6,099 nt of DNA. Source: Gammaproteobacteria bacterium (GTDB lineage: Bacteria > Pseudomonadota > Gammaproteobacteria > S012-40). Numbering within the stretch: the stretch's first letter is position 1; every line of letters begins with the position of its first letter. The position numbers and the translations under genes are program-made. The notes under the pieces were generated by a model. The model did no database searches and had not been told where the DNA came from. It saw only the letters and a program-made list of their open reading frames with translations. Location of the stretch: assembly GCA_029857925.1 (NCBI GenBank), contig JAOUGF010000146.1, positions 1-6,099 on the forward strand, given 5' to 3'. Below are positions 5,125 through 6,099 of the stretch, piece by piece.

Positions 5125-6099
5125 TTAGGCCAACTCCCGCTCTGGCGCCAAGTGCATTTCGTGATGGCCCTTACCCGCGGCGATCATCGGATACACATTT
5201 TCTGTTTGATCGGTAATGATGTCCAAGAACACCACGCGATCTTTTAATGCAAAGGCCTCGGTCATCGCGGCCTCAAGATCGGCGGGTTTTTCAACGCGCA
5301 TACCGACATGGCCATAGGCCTCCGCCAATTTGACGAAATCCGGCAACGCATCGACGTAGGACATCGAATAACGCCCTTCGTAGAAAAATTCTTGCCATTG
5401 CCGCACCATGCCGAGGTAACGATTATTAAGATTGATGATCTTGACCGGTGTACGATACTGCATGGCCGTGGAGAGTTCTTGTATACACATTTGTATACTG
5501 CCCTCACCCGTCACGCAGGCCACGGTCGCATCCGGGTTGGCCAGTTGCACGCCGATCGCGGCGGGCAAACCAAACCCCATCGTGCCTAAGCCACCGGAAT
5601 TGATCCAACGTCGTGGTTGATCGAATTTATAAAACTGCGCCGCCCACATCTGATGTTGGCCGACGTCGGAGGTCACAAAGGCCTCGCCTTTTGTTACTTT
5701 ATAAAGCATTTCGATCGCGGCCTGGGGTTTGATCAACGGGCTCTTACGATCAAACGCCAAGCAATTCCGCTCACGCCATTCACCGATTTGCTGCCACCAC
5801 AATTGCAACGCGCCCGCATCGGGTCGGCGGCTGTCGGCCTTAAGCATCTGCAACATTTCGCGCAGCACCTCGCGCACGTCACCGACGATAGGGATGTCGA
5901 TGCGCACATTTTTAGATATCGACGACGGGTCTATGTCGATATGCACGATCTTCGCAGCCGGACAAAAACTCGAGAGTTTGCCGGTAACACGATCATCAAA
6001 GCGCGCGCCGATCGCGATCAACACGTCGCACTCGTGCATCGCCATATTGGCTTCGTAGGTGCCGTGCATACCCAACATGCCGACGTTTTGTTTGTCGGT
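5125..6099 (-). CDS. ilvI: Acetolactate synthase, large (catalytic) subunit, 5'-truncated by the window edge
   Basis: The gene enters from the right edge; the C-terminal 324 residues of about 570-590 are visible, and the frame stays open before the ATG at 6078 (seven more codons, TDKQNVG), so that ATG is internal. The enzyme is thiamine diphosphate- and FAD-dependent and condenses two pyruvates to acetolactate, or pyruvate with 2-oxobutyrate. The visible part holds the end of the FAD-binding middle domain (GMLGMHGTYEANMAM, RFDDRVTGK) and the whole C-terminal thiamine diphosphate domain (SDVGQHQMWAAQ, SGGLGTMGFGLPAAIG, and the cofactor motif ending LNNRYLGMVRQW). The motif reads GEG (visible residues 198-200) where E. 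coli IlvI has GDG; I believe GEG is usual in many beta- and gammaproteobacteria. The start of the gene, the promoter and any leader or attenuator lie outside the window. The symbol ilvB is equally used for such genes. Confidence 0.96.
   Translation of the reverse strand, partial: TDKQNVGMLGMHGTYEANMAMHECDVLIAIGARFDDRVTGKLSSFCPAAKIVHIDIDPSSISKNVRIDIPIVGDVREVLREMLQMLKADSRRPDAGALQLWWQQIGEWRERNCLAFDRKSPLIKPQAAIEMLYKVTKGEAFVTSDVGQHQMWAAQFYKFDQPRRWINSGGLGTMGFGLPAAIGVQLANPDATVACVTGEGSIQMCIQELSTAMQYRTPVKIINLNNRYLGMVRQWQEFFYEGRYSMSYVDALPDFVKLAEAYGHVGMRVEKPADLEAAMTEAFALKDRVVFLDIITDQTENVYPMIAAGKGHHEMHLAPERELA
5134..5138 (-). promoter_or_regulatory. Ribosome binding site of ilvH, inside the large-subunit gene
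   Basis: GGGAG on the minus strand ends 9 nt before the ilvH ATG at 5124 and is formed by the last codons of the large-subunit gene (Arg-Glu-Leu-Ala-stop). Ribosomes finishing the large subunit cover this site, consistent with translational coupling. Confidence 0.65.

Noticed and set aside
5481..5498. Perfect 7-bp inverted repeat GTATACA / TGTATAC with a 4-nt loop
   Set aside because: It is produced by the codons for the conserved Ile-Gln-Met-Cys-Ile-Gln stretch in acetolactate synthase (ATACAA used twice), so coding explains it.
5916..5942. Perfect 8-bp inverted repeat ATATCGAC / GTCGATAT
   Set aside because: It sits in codons for the conserved His-Ile-Asp-Ile-Asp-Pro-Ser-Ser-Ile-Ser segment of acetolactate synthase, with no T run; a regulatory role is not supported.

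Overview
The window reads as chromosomal housekeeping DNA from a proteobacterium, most likely a gammaproteobacterium. The protein families (a proteobacterial type XseA, a short class I ketol-acid reductoisomerase, an integral-membrane PssA of the CDP-alcohol phosphatidyltransferase family) and the gene order acetolactate synthase large subunit - ilvH - ilvC - pssA fit this. From memory, that order occurs in pseudomonads and related gammaproteobacteria. No mobile element, CRISPR array, tRNA or rRNA was seen.

Left part, + strand (1-2463): the 3' three quarters of xseA (exonuclease VII large subunit), then a secreted M23/LytM-type murein endopeptidase overlapping xseA by 8 bp, then, 13 bp further on, an unrecognised five-helix membrane protein of 201 residues. 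The spacing suggests one transcription unit that handles DNA ends and, apparently unrelated, the cell envelope.

Right part, - strand (6099-2456): the C-terminal 324 residues of an acetolactate synthase large subunit, its regulatory subunit ilvH starting immediately after the stop codon (TAAATG), ilvC 28 bp further on, then a 337-bp gap, then pssA. The first three genes encode the first two shared steps of valine/isoleucine (and, through valine precursors, leucine and pantothenate) synthesis. ilvC is followed by a clear Rho-independent terminator. A second terminator-like palindrome lies downstream, and then a good sigma70-type promoter that should drive pssA alone with a leader of about 22 nt.

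The two halves converge: the membrane-protein gene and pssA overlap tail to tail by 8 bp with no terminator between them. I found no previously undescribed system. The points worth a second look are the convergent overlap, the unrecognised membrane protein, the double terminator and palindrome in the ilvC-pssA gap, and a GEG in place of GDG in the thiamine diphosphate motif of the acetolactate synthase, which I believe is a known lineage variant.
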